Positions 9,208-20,999 of a DNA stretch of 64,000 bases are shown one piece after another. How positions within the stretch are numbered: the first letter of the stretch is position 1; every line of letters begins with the position of its first letter. Both the position numbers and the translations under genes were made by a program. Origin of the DNA: Asterella californica (taxonomy: Eukaryota; Streptophyta; Marchantiopsida; Marchantiales; Aytoniaceae). The notes under the pieces were generated by a model, which was not told the origin of the DNA, searched no databases, and was given only the letters and a program-made list of their open reading frames with translations. Where the stretch lies: contig JAYKYS010000015.1 of assembly GCA_036924285.1 (NCBI GenBank), forward strand, positions 6,758,001 to 6,822,000, written 5' to 3'.

Positions 9208-11899
9208 TGTAACACACAAGAAAACCAAAAGATGAAAGTAGTAATTTAAGGATCGAACCCACAGAGATGCAAGTAAAGATCATCCAAAAGTAGTAAACAT
9301 GTGACAAAGGTGATTCTTTATAGTTGTCTTTTATTCTCACGGGCAGAAATCAGTCCTGGTAGAGATCAAACTCAGGTCTATCCAACAAGACAGAGTTGAT
9401 AATCCTGACAAATAAACATAACAGATACTGAACAGGTCAGGGACCTCAAGAAACAGATGAACAACAAAGAAACAGAGCCACGGACGGAAATGTCATATGA
9501 GGAAGTACTGCTGAAGTGCTACTAGGTAGCCTCTAACACCATAAACGCTAAGTATCTTCACACTAAGATACTTTCACTACTACTGTCCTCGGAAAACTCT
9601 GGCGAAGAAGACTCTTCTTTCACCGAAGTACCAGATTGAACTTCTTCCTAAGTGTTCCACCAAAGAACAACTTCCTCCGAGGTCAACTTCGCCCAAAAAC
9701 GTCTTCGTAGCAAACTAACCCCGCAGATGCTGGTCTATTCTTAGTCCTCGCCGCAGACGTTCTACTTTGATTTCAAATGTCGACAGCAAATCCTTCGACA
9801 CCCAGACTAATTCCTACCACAGCAAACTACGATACTTCGTAGGTAAATCCCCGAAGTAGACAAAACACTCAATGGCTCCGCAAACTCAGGAAATAGAAAA
9901 CTCAAAAATGATAAAACACATAGAGGTAGTGAGCACGAACAACACATCGCTTATATACAGATTTTTCCGAAGATGACGGATCTTCTCCCTAAGAAGTTGG
10001 GAGCACTTCTGGACCGTCGAATGAAGGTCTTGTGTCTGAAACGACACCAGGAACAACACCGCTTCCTATCGCTAACTCTCTACCTATCTCGCAAACTGAG
10101 AACTATACGGTCGCTCTAACCTCCCTAAGCTCTCTAACTACCCGTTGGCCTAGCCTAGCTACTCTGTTCTTCGTCGAAGTACCCTCTGCATCTGCAACTT
10201 CCCTTCTAAGCTGTGCAGAAGTGGCACGACTACTTCCTGGATGTACTTCGCCGAAGAAGTAAGTTGTTCTATCTCTCCTATTGTCGATAGAGAAAGAGTA
10301 CTGTTCGGTGCAGTGTCAGCGTCCTTTCCCGCCCGAGGAGTATCTCCTTCTTCGGCTTCTTCTTCATCAGCTGCTTCACCATCTGCACATATCGTCTTAG
10401 TCATCTTCATCTTCTTTCTCAACTTCTGTACAGACCTCGTTGTCTCTTCCAACGGTTTCTTCCTTCCACTTCTGCGGACCGGAGGAGATATCTCGACCAC
10501 ATCGTCATCCTTGGCTGGATTCACTGCTTCGGTTATCTTCTCTGGAAGTGCTGTTGAAGTCGACGCGTCTTGCCTCTACGCTGTGTCGATCGCTACTTCG
10601 GTCGCTGCTTCTTCGGTCTCGATTTCTTCAAAGAACTTCTCGAGTTGTGCGTCTCGAGCTGGAGTCTGCACCACCTCTAATTCGTCTTCTTCGGCTGCTG
10701 CGGTGAAGCCCAACTTCTTCTGCTGTTCGGTCGATAGCAGTCTCATCCTCATGTAGAACACCGAGACAAATGGTCCTATGTACACCATGTCCTCCTCGTT
10801 CCAGAGCTTATGTACATGACGATGAAAGATCCTCGCCCAATGCGCTCTTCTCTCGGCGAAGAGCTGCTCAATGAAATTGATCTACCAATTCGACATGTAC
10901 GTTGTTCTTCGTGGCCGGAAGATCACCATGATCGCATCAGCAACCTCCCTCTTCTTCGGATGAACATAATCGCTCGTCCTGTAACCGTTCCTCCCCTACG
11001 GTAATTCCTTGAACAACTTGAGGAAGTTCTTCACTGTTTCGGACGAAGCTGCAGCAGATATGTTGTCGAAGAGAAGATCGCCTTCCCGACCTGCATCGTC
11101 AATTCTCAAGACACCGGACCAGTGATCTTCGGTCCAGTTACAAGGCCGTCCATAGTTGTCATCGGCCGGATGCTGTTTACAGACCTTCAACTCGTGTACC
11201 AACTTCGAGAGGACCATCCCCCACCAAGGAAGTAAGAGGAATGCTAATCCCATCTCCTCGAGCTCCTTCTCATAGCGGCGAAGAGCTGCTCGATTAACTT
11301 CCAGTGCTCGGAGCCTCGGTGTCTTAGTCGTCTGCATCCCTCGCATCCCTAGGATCACTGCAACAAGCTTCGCCGCAAACAGATTCTTCGTCGCAATCCC
11401 TTCCTCGTCCGTAACCGAGTTCTTCCTCTCAAATTGGCTTCCTCGCCAGTAACTGACTTAGGCGAAGTAGATGTACTTCGGCGATCGGAAAATGCGGCGC
11501 GCTGCGCTCCTGCTATCGCTCTAGGAATAGTAAAACAATAAGGTAAATGACTTTGTTACCTGGCTTATATCCCGCGATAGGCTTTTCCGCACGTGTCGAA
11601 GTTAGGGTTTTCCTCTTGACGACTGACATTCTTCGGTCTGCTGTAACTTCGTCATTTCGGTCTCCGATTGCCTCGCACAACATATCGTTAGAAAGCTCTG
11701 CGCTCGAGGAATTCATCTATGAGGAAGTCATCTCTCCAGTGTCTCTATAGATTCGATAAATTCTTCCAGAACTGAGATTCTTCACTAAACTTCTAATTAA
11801 CACTATTCTACTCATATAGTTTATCTTCTATCATCTATTCTTCTTATTTACTTTACAACTAATCAATTAATTAACAAAACGAAAAACCAAAGCTTCACA
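9208..11899 (-). repeat. 5' LTR of G2 (2.7 kb)
   Basis: On the plus strand it starts TGTAACACACAAG at 9208 and ends GCTTCACA at 11899. Both ends are confirmed by the solo copy at 41955-53988, which is flanked by a perfect AGAAG duplication. Compared with that copy, this LTR lacks about 460 bp near 10190, which removes a coiled-coil coding part of the LTR reading frame. Base 11900 onward (ATGCT) is the flanking DNA. Confidence 0.88.
10159..11456 (-). pseudogene. Long reading frame inside the G2 LTR, unknown function
   Basis: One frame of about 430 codons runs in the sense direction of the element, broken only by three TAG stops (near 10994, 10898 and 10573). The N-terminal half has a conserved core with LPWWGM, CNWTEDHWSGVLRIDD, RNGYRTSDY, RPRRTTYMSN, RRAHWARIFHRHV and EEDMVYIGPFVSVFYM. 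The C-terminal half is acidic with a basic patch (SGRKKPLEETTRS, KLRKKMKMT) that looks like a nuclear or nucleic-acid binding signal. The same frame is recognisable in the solo G2 LTR (53390-52833 continued at 46361-45470), where it extends into a coiled coil. The layout recalls proteins listed as putative plant transposon protein, but I cannot confirm the family. It is not gag or pol. Confidence 0.6.
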
Positions 11900-12949
11900 A
11901 TGCTGGAGCTGTTTGGAGAGCTCAGCACATGTTTGGCTACGGTATTGCAGGTTGGCATACAAGTACAACGATACTTGTATGTGGAGAGAGATGAGGTTAC
12001 GAGACGCATCTCATTACGTCATGTGGCACGTTTGGTTGTCCATATCAACTGTCAGAAGATATCAGCAAGTATTATCATCGAGTATCTCACTGCTGAGGCC
12101 GCATGATCTCACGTTTGTTGACATCATTCATTTGGTGATAGCCGGGTGGCACACGAGTGCTGAGAGAGGTCAAGGTTTATATGATCCGTGATCTATGATG
12201 TTTTGAGAAATATTACGGATCTTACGACATCTCCAGATGCATCAGGTGGATTCTCCAGCTACATCTTGGAGAACGTTCTTTTGTTGAGTGATGCTCGTAC
12301 ACAGATTATGACGAGTGCGCACTAGGTGTGATACTGAGTCGGACCGACAATGTTGTTAGATGCAGCGAGAGTGAGATCTCGTGCACATCATCCACGATTG
12401 TGATGGACGAACTTGTTACCGAGGGAGGTGCTCAAGCGCACACACGATGCAGTGAGACGACCAACGCACCTCACAGTTGATGACATCTTGAATGCAGGGC
12501 GACGATCTCAAGTAGTGAGAGTCGTCGATAGGTCACCCATGGTAGTGATGAACATGGTGAGACGGTCCACGACAGCGTTGCTCACTTTGGTGAGCTTTCT
12601 AACGTCACATGCTTACAGAGATGGAGAACCTGGGCTTGTGTGAGATGCTCGGTTATAACAGTTGGTGGAGGTCAATGTCGATGAGAGAGAGCGAGCAATG
12701 GGTTTCGCTACAGGTACGAAGACGACAGCTTCGGTGTCGGAAGCTTCACGTCATCAAGTGTTGGATCAAGCAATGGACTTGAACTACTTGACGTGGATTG
12801 TTAGCCTTGGATTGGCTGAGTAGCGTCGTATGCGATGGACGCGTGTTACTGCTCGGACATTTCTGAGCTCTTTGCCTACAAGATCGGTGAGACAAAGGCT
12901 GGGACGAGGCATGTGAAGTTCGTCATCCTTGAACATCATGAGATGTCGT
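11900..12949 (+). other. Decayed upstream pol region of gypsy element G3
   Basis: No open frame of useful length. Short pieces read like a protease-to-RT linker on the plus strand (for example around 12300-12440), continuous with the clear RT that follows. It is treated as the worn-out 5' part of the G3 pol. It directly abuts the right end of G2, so G2 probably inserted into G3. Confidence 0.4.
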
Positions 12950-15868
12950 AGGAGAGATCGACTTGGCTAATGACACGCCAATCTTTTGACGTCCTTACAA
13001 GTACAATGATATGGAGAGAGTCTTGATCCAGAATAGACTTGTTGGAGGTTAGGTTGGTAGAGATGTCGCATGGAGAGTATGCATCTGCCACAGTTATACC
13101 AACAAATAAGAATATGTATGGCAACTACACGGATAGACAGATGTGGGGAGACTACGATCATATCAATCGGCAGACGAAGTTCGATAAGTATGTCGTGCTG
13201 ACACTTGAGGAGATCTTTGACGCAATGGGACATGTGAAGGTCTTCAGTATTTTGAACCTTCGAGCAGGGTATCATCAATTGCCGGTGAGAAAAGAAGATA
13301 AGTCCAAGACAGATTCTGAAGAATTGACTCTCACGGCAAGGATTGTTCGTACCAGTGACAATTCTTACCATTTGGGTTGAAGAATACCCCTGTTGAGTTC
13401 CAAAGGATGATGGACAGAATCCTAGCAGGATTGGATTTTGTCAGATGTTATATTGACGACATCTTAGTCTACAGTGCTACAGTGGAGGAGCACGAGAGAC
13501 ACTTACGGGATGTGTTCGAGCGGTTGAGAGCTCATGGGTTGAAGTTACACCCTGGGAAGTGTAAGTTCTTTCAGGAGTTGGTAGAGTATTTGGACCACAC
13601 CATCTACCCAGGTGGGTTGGGTGTTCAACGGATGAAAGTTGAGACTATTGCACGTATCTCACGCTCCACAGATGTGAGTCAAGTTCGGACATTTGTTGGT
13701 TTGACGAACTTCTATTGTTGATACATGAAAGGATTTAGTGTAATTGCGAAGCCATTGACCAAATTGATAACGGTGGACCAAGAGTGACAATGGGGAGATG
13801 AGCAAGAACGAGCTTTTGTAGAGCTCAAGGATAGGTCGACATCTACTCTCATCTTGAGGAGACCCGTTAGGGGACGTCCTTTCCAACTTCACACTGATGG
13901 GAGTATGTTGGAACTTGGAATAGTGTTGACTCAGCATGATGATGAAAAAAAGGAGTTTGTGGTGGCGTATGTCAGTCGTTCCAACAATTCGATGGAGGTG
14001 AGGTACATTTCATACGAGGGGGAGTGTTTAGCTGCAATGTGGGTTGTTGCACACTTTTGATTATCTGTTTGAGAACCCCTTTACTCTCATCAGTGATCAT
14101 CAACCGCTCAAGTGATTGATGGAATCCGACAAGCTTACAGAGAAGCTTGCACGATGAGCTCTGATCTTACAAGAGTATGACATCCAGGTAATGCATAGAC
14201 TTGGAGTTGTAAACTTAGATGCCGATGGGTTGAGTCCTAACACATGCACGAGTTAGCAGGATCAGACTAAGGTTCGATGATATGACAAGATTGATGAAGA
14301 GATAGTGCCAGGTTGGCATGCATCTGCCTTTCTTTGTGTGTTGGTCATGAACTCTAGTATGGAAGGTCATGTCGTATCTTTCTCTAGTCAGAGAGTAGAT
14401 GATGAGTCTTCAGATCTTGAGGGTAGAGATGGTGTTCCAGACCAGCGAGATATCTACGACGATGTGACCGTAATGAAGTATCACATGGTGATATACACAA
14501 TAAGTGCCAAGGAGCGAGATCGTGTCTTTCAACGAGCGAAGAGATTTCGACTAGAAGAACGACATGTACTTCGAGTGTGGGATGATGAGAGCGTACGGAT
14601 AGTGTCACATCCATCCCAGAGAGCACAGTTAGTACGACATGCTCATGAGGAGTTGAGACATTTTGGAGTAAAGCGTACACATAACTTACTCCAAGGTGGC
14701 GTGGTATGCACATCGATGTGCAACAGTTTGTTACACGATGTGTGATTTGTGATCGAGTACGAGCATCGTTTAGTGCTACTCCACAGTTACACCCCTTATC
14801 GATTATGGGGTTGGGTTATCGTTGGAGTTTGGATTTTGCGGGATCTTTACCGTTGACCTCACGTCACCAACGGTATGTGTTGATGATGGTGGAGCACTTC
14901 TCCAAGTGGATTGAGTTGGTGGTATTACCGGACAAGACGAGTGAAGAGACGACGTATGTCTTAGATTGAGTGCTAAGTTGTTTTGGAGCATCAGCTGAAG
15001 TGCTGACAGACCAAAGTACAAAGTTTCTTGGTGAGTTTCAAGCTTGTGTGATCAGGTGCTGATTGATCATCGGACTACATCTCGAGATCATCTTGAGGCA
15101 GATGGTTTGGCGGAGAGGGTAGTTCAGACGGTGAAGAGAGGATTGCGTAAGTATGGTTTGCAGAAGGACCACTTGGGAGATTGGGATGTGCAATGACCAT
15201 AGTTGGTTATGTGCTATCGTTTTAGCCGACAAGTGTCTTTGGCTTTCTTCTCATCATACTTTCTATTGTATGGCTGAGATCCAGATCTACCTTCGGCCAT
15301 TCGTCATGATTCTGCTGAGGTGCTAAACCTTGATGATCCGGATATGTGGGTGAGAGCATGTTCTCAACGAGGAGAGACATTTCAAAGAGTTATGCTTATG
15401 GCTTTTGAGAACTTAGCGATTGCTCAGCATAGAGACACGTTGCAATATGCGACTATTCGAGGAGGAGGTTATTGACCATCGATTCGCAGATTTCATCTTG
15501 AAGATTATATCTATCTACAGCAGACTACACCGACGACGTTGGATGTGATCGCAAGGTGCAATATTTTACGAGTGCTTGAGATGTTACCTTTTGGAGTACT
15601 CATGTTAGAGGACCGCGATGGTGTTGTTTCGAAGGACCATGTGCGTAATTGTATGCCATGTCATCTTCCCAACATCGATGGTACGTTGACCCAAGCTTAG
15701 CAGTTGTACGCACAGGCTTGAGGTGTATGTTGGATGGATCTGCTGGTGGAGCAGCCCGTATGTTGATGTGTGATGGTTGTTTGAGAAGTTGACACATGTC
15801 ATGTTTGATTCTATCTCTTAGTGTCATTCTTATTGGACGGTGGGTTTGTCCTCGATGTATATAGTAGG
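12950..15868 (+). pseudogene. pol: Pol of gypsy element G3: RT, RNase H, integrase, PHD-like tail
   Basis: Many frameshifts and stops, but domain order is clear. RT: FSILNLRAGYHQLPVR at about 13245, then TPVEFQRMMDRILAG and the catalytic CYIDDILVYS at about 13447, then HPGKCKFF. RNase H: LHTDGSMLELGIVLTQ near 13890, YEGECLAAMW near 14020. Integrase: LRHFGVKRTHNLLQGG at about 14660 (HHCC region), LDFAGSLPL near 14830, then LADGLAERVVQT-like sequence near 15095 containing the third catalytic residue. A GPF/chromo-like segment follows (RRFHLEDYIYLQQT near 15490, RDGVVSKDHVRNC near 15615). The last part (about 15709-15858) has a zinc-finger pattern of PHD type. It is distinct from G1 and G2 and more decayed than either. 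Confidence 0.85.
15709..15858 (+). other. PHD-finger-like module at the end of the G3 pol
   Basis: The translation reads LRCMLDG, then MLMCDGCL, a stop where the conserved Trp should be, HMSCL, and finally GRWVCPRC. Spacing matches the C4HC3 PHD finger, with the second Cys replaced by Asp. PHD fingers bind histone H3 tails, so by analogy with chromodomains it could have steered integration. The binding role is inference. Confidence 0.6.
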
Positions 15869-16055
15869 GATAGTCGATTAGATCTTTGCATGATATAGAT
15901 TGTAGACATACGACTAATACTCAGACGATATAGTACCCGACCTCTTGATCCTTGCACCCATAAAGGTGTATATCACGTAGTTGAGATATGAGACTATTTG
16001 GAGTTAGAGAGATCTAATCGTCAGTTAGGGAGACGATTGTGGTACTCTAGACATG

Positions 16056-16907
16056 TTATGTGTATGTGTGATGTATCTCTGACAACGATGTATGTTGTGT
16101 AGTCAATGATCCTCGAGAAGAGGTAGTCGCTCCATGTGATTCCTCCCTGCTGAACTCGACAGTCATCACCCTCTCCTCCACCATGTTGAGCTCAACCTGC
16201 TCAGCTATACCAAAGACAATCGTCAAGGTCGGAGCGGTGTCTCTAAGAAGAGTCGCAGCATTGACTCTCATACGCATCTCTCGGTCTAGTATCTCATACC
16301 AAAACTGGACTGCTTGTGCTTCTGTCATCCTTGGGATAACGCTGATCAACTGTCTCATGCGAGTAAACGCCTCGCGTAGACTCTCTCTAGTATTCCGCTG
16401 GAACTCCTACAGACTCCTCAACTTGTCGGTCCGCACACCTTGATCGTTCTTTCTCAAACACTGGAAGAACTGAACCACAGGGTTAAACCCTGGTGGTATC
16501 TCGTTCACATTACCACCTGCTCCACTACTAGTAGATGCACCGCTGGTAGTAGGTACTTCGCCACCCGTGAATGTACCACTGCTACTAGCACCCAAACTCG
16601 TAGGTGCTACGTCTCCTGAAACTGTGCAGGTAGTGATAGAAACGTAGTTGGGAGATCAATGTTGTCTCCACAACCCAATCTCCACACTGTAGTCTCGCCT
16701 GAATTCATGATAATCGTCCATCGGTGGTCCCTACAAGTGTTGGAACAAACTCTTCCACGCCATGAAAGTTGTAAACAGCTGTGAGTTTCGCATCTGCTGC
16801 ATATCACACCAACTGTCAAACTCCTGGATGAAGTCCTCCAACTCAATGGTACCCACCATACTCAAGTATCGTCGAGATCCTTTCGTGGTTCCATAGATCT
16901 CGTCCAT
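16056..16907 (-). pseudogene. gag: Gag of a G3-type gypsy element, minus strand
   Basis: Starts at ATG 16907 (MDEIYG). Readable pieces are TIELEDFIQEFDSW, LFTTFMAWKSLFQHL and MDDYHEFRRD, then a Gly/Ser/Thr-rich spacer (16610-16480), then LREAFTRMRQLISVIPRM, AQAVQFWYEILDREMRMRV and TIVFGIAEQVELNMVEE. This is the capsid-type layout of the gypsy lineage that also carries the PHD-tailed pol. A frameshift is needed near 16600 and single stops interrupt it at about 16735 and 16410. It points away from the pol at 12950-15868, so the two lie tail to tail with 190 bp between them. Confidence 0.75.
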
Positions 16908-18960
16908 GTCTCACAACAACGATACTAGACTCACCACCAAAAAAAGTACTATATGCATCTGACTCGTCCTCTGGAACAATCGACGACAATGGTGTAGGTA
17001 GTCAACATCTCACCCCACTCTGTGTGTACCCATTGTCCGAGAAGTCCCCATCAGAACCTCTCGAGAACTCCGTGATCATAGAATCTCGTGAACACACTCT
17101 CCAACAAGAATACCGAAATTTCTGTCACCACAACTTACCTAACCCCGCTCCTACTGAGCTCACCTATCCCTTACTAGGACGGTCAACGTAAGGATAATCT
17201 GTACATGTAGCCTCTCACGATCTGTTGGTCGCTAGTACAACCTCACCGTGAGAGAAACAAAGATAGTTTGACTGAACCGCAACTCCAGTCTCACTACCGA
17301 CAACACACTAAAGTGAACTCACTCCGGAAATCAAGCGCTAACACAAGCAAACGCAGCGCACAAACAAGAAGCAGAATATGAAGAGGTTCCAATCACAAGA
17401 AATCCAAACGATAACCCTCCATACTCAAACATTCACATAACAAGAAACCCGGCCTCACCCATACTGATGACTCCTCTTCGATGACCACATGCACAATATA
17501 TGACCACCTACTGTCATAACATGTACCTAAGGTCACTAACTAGATGTCCACACCTCTAGTAGCTCCAAAATTATCTCCGTGGTAGCTCTACCAGCTCACC
17601 TAAGACACCAACTGCTTCCATATATGTCTCTATGATATAGACAAACACAATCATAACGATAGCTCCCTCCTAGTACTATGAGGTCGTCCTACCACTCCTC
17701 TAGGAACGTGCGAGAATGTCTCTTACTACCTTAAACAAGTCCATAAGTACTTGCACGCATCCCTAGAAAACACAAAGAGCTATTAGTCTAGTGATAAAGT
17801 CAAAGCTAAGAACTGCAGAGTTAAGTGTGCAAGTTCAAGAATAGTGTTGAGATGGGTGACTTGCTGGTTTTACACTTTCCACAACTGAAGCTTGCATACA
17901 TCTCTCACGCACGCCAGCAAGCTGGCTTACGACGGGCTCGGACTCGAGCTCCGCTCCGCCTCCGCACTCTCGCACTCCGCTTCTCACGCCTCCGCACTCA
18001 CGCATCTCTGCTCCTCGAAGTCTCGAAGTCTCCTAACACCGCGACACCTCCGCTCCGCTCTGCTTGGAATAGAGTACAAACTCGAGCCGAACAACACAAG
18101 AAAGACACGCATGAAGAGAACATCTCAAAACAGAGGTCGAAACACTCTCCACAAAGTCGAAATCTGCCAAATTGACACTCGTAGACGGATTACGTCAAAA
18201 TTTGGACCACTCACGACTTTTTTCTCCTTGTAACTCCTCCGATCCTTCACCAATTGAGACGATTTTTGGTGCGTTGAAATCGTCTTCTCAACGCGCACCT
18301 ACTGCACTACTCAGCACCAGAAATTGCTGACCCATGTCTATTCGACATCCGTCGATGCACTTCTGCCGATCTCAAATTGATCTCAAAATCCGTTACAAAA
18401 AATTCCAGCAGCATTTTCGCACCACCTCAACACAAATCCGACCAAGAACAGATCCAACCACCACTAATCTGCACAGCGATCAACCACACGACCAAAAAGA
18501 ACCACTTCACGCACGCGCGCACCCGCAAATCAAAAATATCAACGATATGCAAACTTCGGAGATACCACCGGCAGAAATCCGTGACATGAAGTCTCTCAGA
18601 CCTCGCAATTCGAGTTCTTCGAGTGACAAACGGTATGTACTCACTCCACCATGTCAACCGGCACTAAACAATCACTAAAGTCGAGTCAAATCCACTCTGT
18701 GCTCGCAGAGAATCCAGATTGCACTCACCAAGACTATCCATCATATCCAGGAGCTTGAAGGCTCAACTCGTAGAACTAAGGACTCCAAGTCCTATCTGAG
18801 AAATATACCCCTAGTGGACTATCCCAAGAACTCGCTCTAACGACACTAACGGCCCTACCGGGATTAGTCCGCACTCGACCAACCTAGCCGAGGTGCTAAA
18901 CTGATGTGAAAGTTGAAAAAAAAGAGAGACATATAATTGCATTTAGTAAAGTAAAGCACT
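16908..18960 (-). other. Probable leader and LTR of the G3 gag copy
   Basis: About 2 kb upstream of the minus-strand gag without a credible gene. A TATA-like GGTATATTTCTC occurs on the minus strand near 18808, and 17930-18060 has a Ser/Ala-type CGCACTC-rich low-complexity run. By position this should be 5' leader plus LTR, but I could not find a second copy or clean TG...CA ends. Confidence 0.3.
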
Positions 18961-20021
18961 GAAGTGGTGCATACTTGTTTGCAAGCTAAGCTAAGCTCCC
19001 CACCTGCTCACAGCATAGTAATACTGTTGATACACCGCGCTCACATAAGGAATTCAGTTGTATGAACAAAAAGCCAAATGATAGATGCTCCTGCATCTTC
19101 AGCTCATACAAGATGATAGGGGGTGATTACTGCTACTTATCTCGTAAAACCCTCCTGGATCCGCAAATCAAAGAGGATGATTTGTTTGTCTTGGTTTGTT
19201 GGGATTCTTGAATAGAACAACTGTCATCGTCAGCACCTGGGAAGCTCGCATTCTCTCTAGGGAACTTATAACCCCACCCCCATCAATGACATAAACACAC
19301 CATCTCCGTCAGTTGTGATCTTTTCAGAAATGGAGTTCATCTGGCTTACTGGAAAGAAAAGGTCATTTCTAGTGTCCTTACATGACACATGAATAACAAG
19401 TCCAAGGACTACTTGACGACATTGTTATTATTATTCATGTGTGTCATGGGGGCTCGTTACAACGGCTCGGTACTTTGACTCAACCCGATTCTTTAGAATA
19501 CCAACGTAATAGCGTAGTCAATGGAACCTTTCTGTCTTTCGGAAGTTAGCACGTAACGTCCCTTATAGTGTCAATACAAATCAGTTCATCTTTGTAAACA
19601 GATTCACGATGTTGGCAGAAGTTTGCACTCGTATAAATGCTCTGCCCCTCCCAAAGTCTTTTCTCGAATTTAGGCTCACGGAGCATAGGAAGAAAACCAA
19701 TTTCTTTTGATCATAAAGTGATGAAATCTCAAAGTTCAGTTCAAGGCTGTTCACGAGTTAGTAGTGACTGGGATCTATCCATCATAAGAGACAGAATATT
19801 GTATGGTTTCTTGGATTAGCGAAGAATATTCCGTATGATCTCAAGTGAACGAGAGAAAACAAATTCGTTTTCCACCTTTTTACCCGATACTTGCGATATT
19901 ATTATACCGATACTTCTATACCGACAACACGCTTGAGCCGGTCACTTCTCTGAATAATAAGCTTCCACATCGTCGTGAGCACAATACCTCCATGAGGGCA
20001 TATTCGAACGTCATATGTGAT
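18961..20021. other. No recognisable feature
   Basis: Short frames only, no family match and no repeat shared with the rest of the window. Confidence 0.5.
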
Positions 20022-20156
20022 TTCAGGTCATGATGGTTTTCACATTGTGCATTGGACACATATGGCTTCAGGTCATGAGGGTTTGCACTTTGTGCATTGG
20101 ACACATACGGCTTCAGGTCATGAGGGTTTGCACATTGTGCATTGCACAAGGGTCTT
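20022..20156 (+). repeat. 45-bp tandem repeat, three units
   Basis: TTCAGGTCATGA recurs at 20022, 20067 and 20112, giving an exact 45-bp period; the three units differ by only a few bases. Since 45 is a multiple of three, the repeat stays open in several frames as a 15-residue repeat, which makes apparent ORFs here unreliable. Confidence 0.9.
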
Positions 20157-20999
20157 GTGCCCCGGTATGCCACATCTATCCATCATTCTGTGTCGATACA
20201 ACAAACTGGTGCATACGATCGGGGACGGCAATCCCACGGAGCGGAGTAAAGACGCTCAATAACCCTACATAAAGCCTTACGGACGGCGATGAGAGAAGCC
20301 AGACATCGCGGGGCGACGATAAATGGTCTAAAACTCTGCAAACTCCATGTAATATCGCATGTATGTCTGTAAAACACTGATGACCCTCAGTAACTGGCGA
20401 GATAGACTAAAAGGGTTGTCCAAGAAGTTATTCACCTGAACCCAACCTCCAATACCCATAGCTTACTAAATCCTTTGAATTTGTAAAAGGAAAAGGAAAC
20501 TCGCGTGAGATCAATTTGGCTTTGGGGCGGAAGGTACAGTTCCGATCAAGGACAAAGAAAGTTAAAGAATATACCGTAAACCTAACTTGATCTTCACTGT
20601 AACTCCATTTCCTTCTGGTCGAGACAAAATCTGTACTCCGTATTTTACTATTACTTACAGAAACATTGTTATGCCTAACGTGACATTATACTTCTCCACT
20701 TAAGCAGAATCGAGCTTAAATTATACAAGGTCGCTCATGTGATCATACACACCTCGTGTGGAGTTCGAACCTAGCCGTCCAAAGGATACACGAAAGAATT
20801 TGCGAGTACTACAATATGATTTTGGTTTTATGCACTGTTGGTATCATACCTAAGCTTCTGCAATTGTTCTGGCAACGCTCTTCGTGACACTCACACGTGA
20901 ACACCGTGTCACCTGATATGAGTGACCAGATCCTGACAACCTTCCATGATGTCTGCCGCCTGCGCTTATGACCGCGTGAAAGCTACCTAGTGCGGTGAA
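20157..20999. other. Region 3' of the ALIS gene
   Basis: Presumably holds the 3' UTR of ALIS on the minus strand immediately below 21000. I see no other gene. Confidence 0.4.

Larger units (their letters stand above)
3124..11899 (-). mobile_element. Ty3/gypsy LTR retrotransposon G2, minus strand
   Basis: Reading the minus strand from 11899 downwards there is a long 5' LTR (11899-9208), a tRNA-Asp type primer site, gag with three zinc knuckles, an aspartic protease, RT, RNase H, integrase, a purine tract and the first 263 bp of the 3' LTR. The rest of the 3' LTR is displaced to the left by G1. Gene order PR-RT-RH-IN and the primer type fit the Tat/Athila-like side of Ty3/gypsy, an inference. 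Gag and pol carry several stops and frameshifts, so the copy is dead. A solo LTR of the same family occupies 41955-53988. Confidence 0.9.

Noticed and set aside
20022..20156. Regularly spaced repeats considered as a CRISPR array.
   Set aside because: Units are directly adjacent with no unique spacers and the sequence is from a plant nuclear genome; it is a simple tandem repeat.
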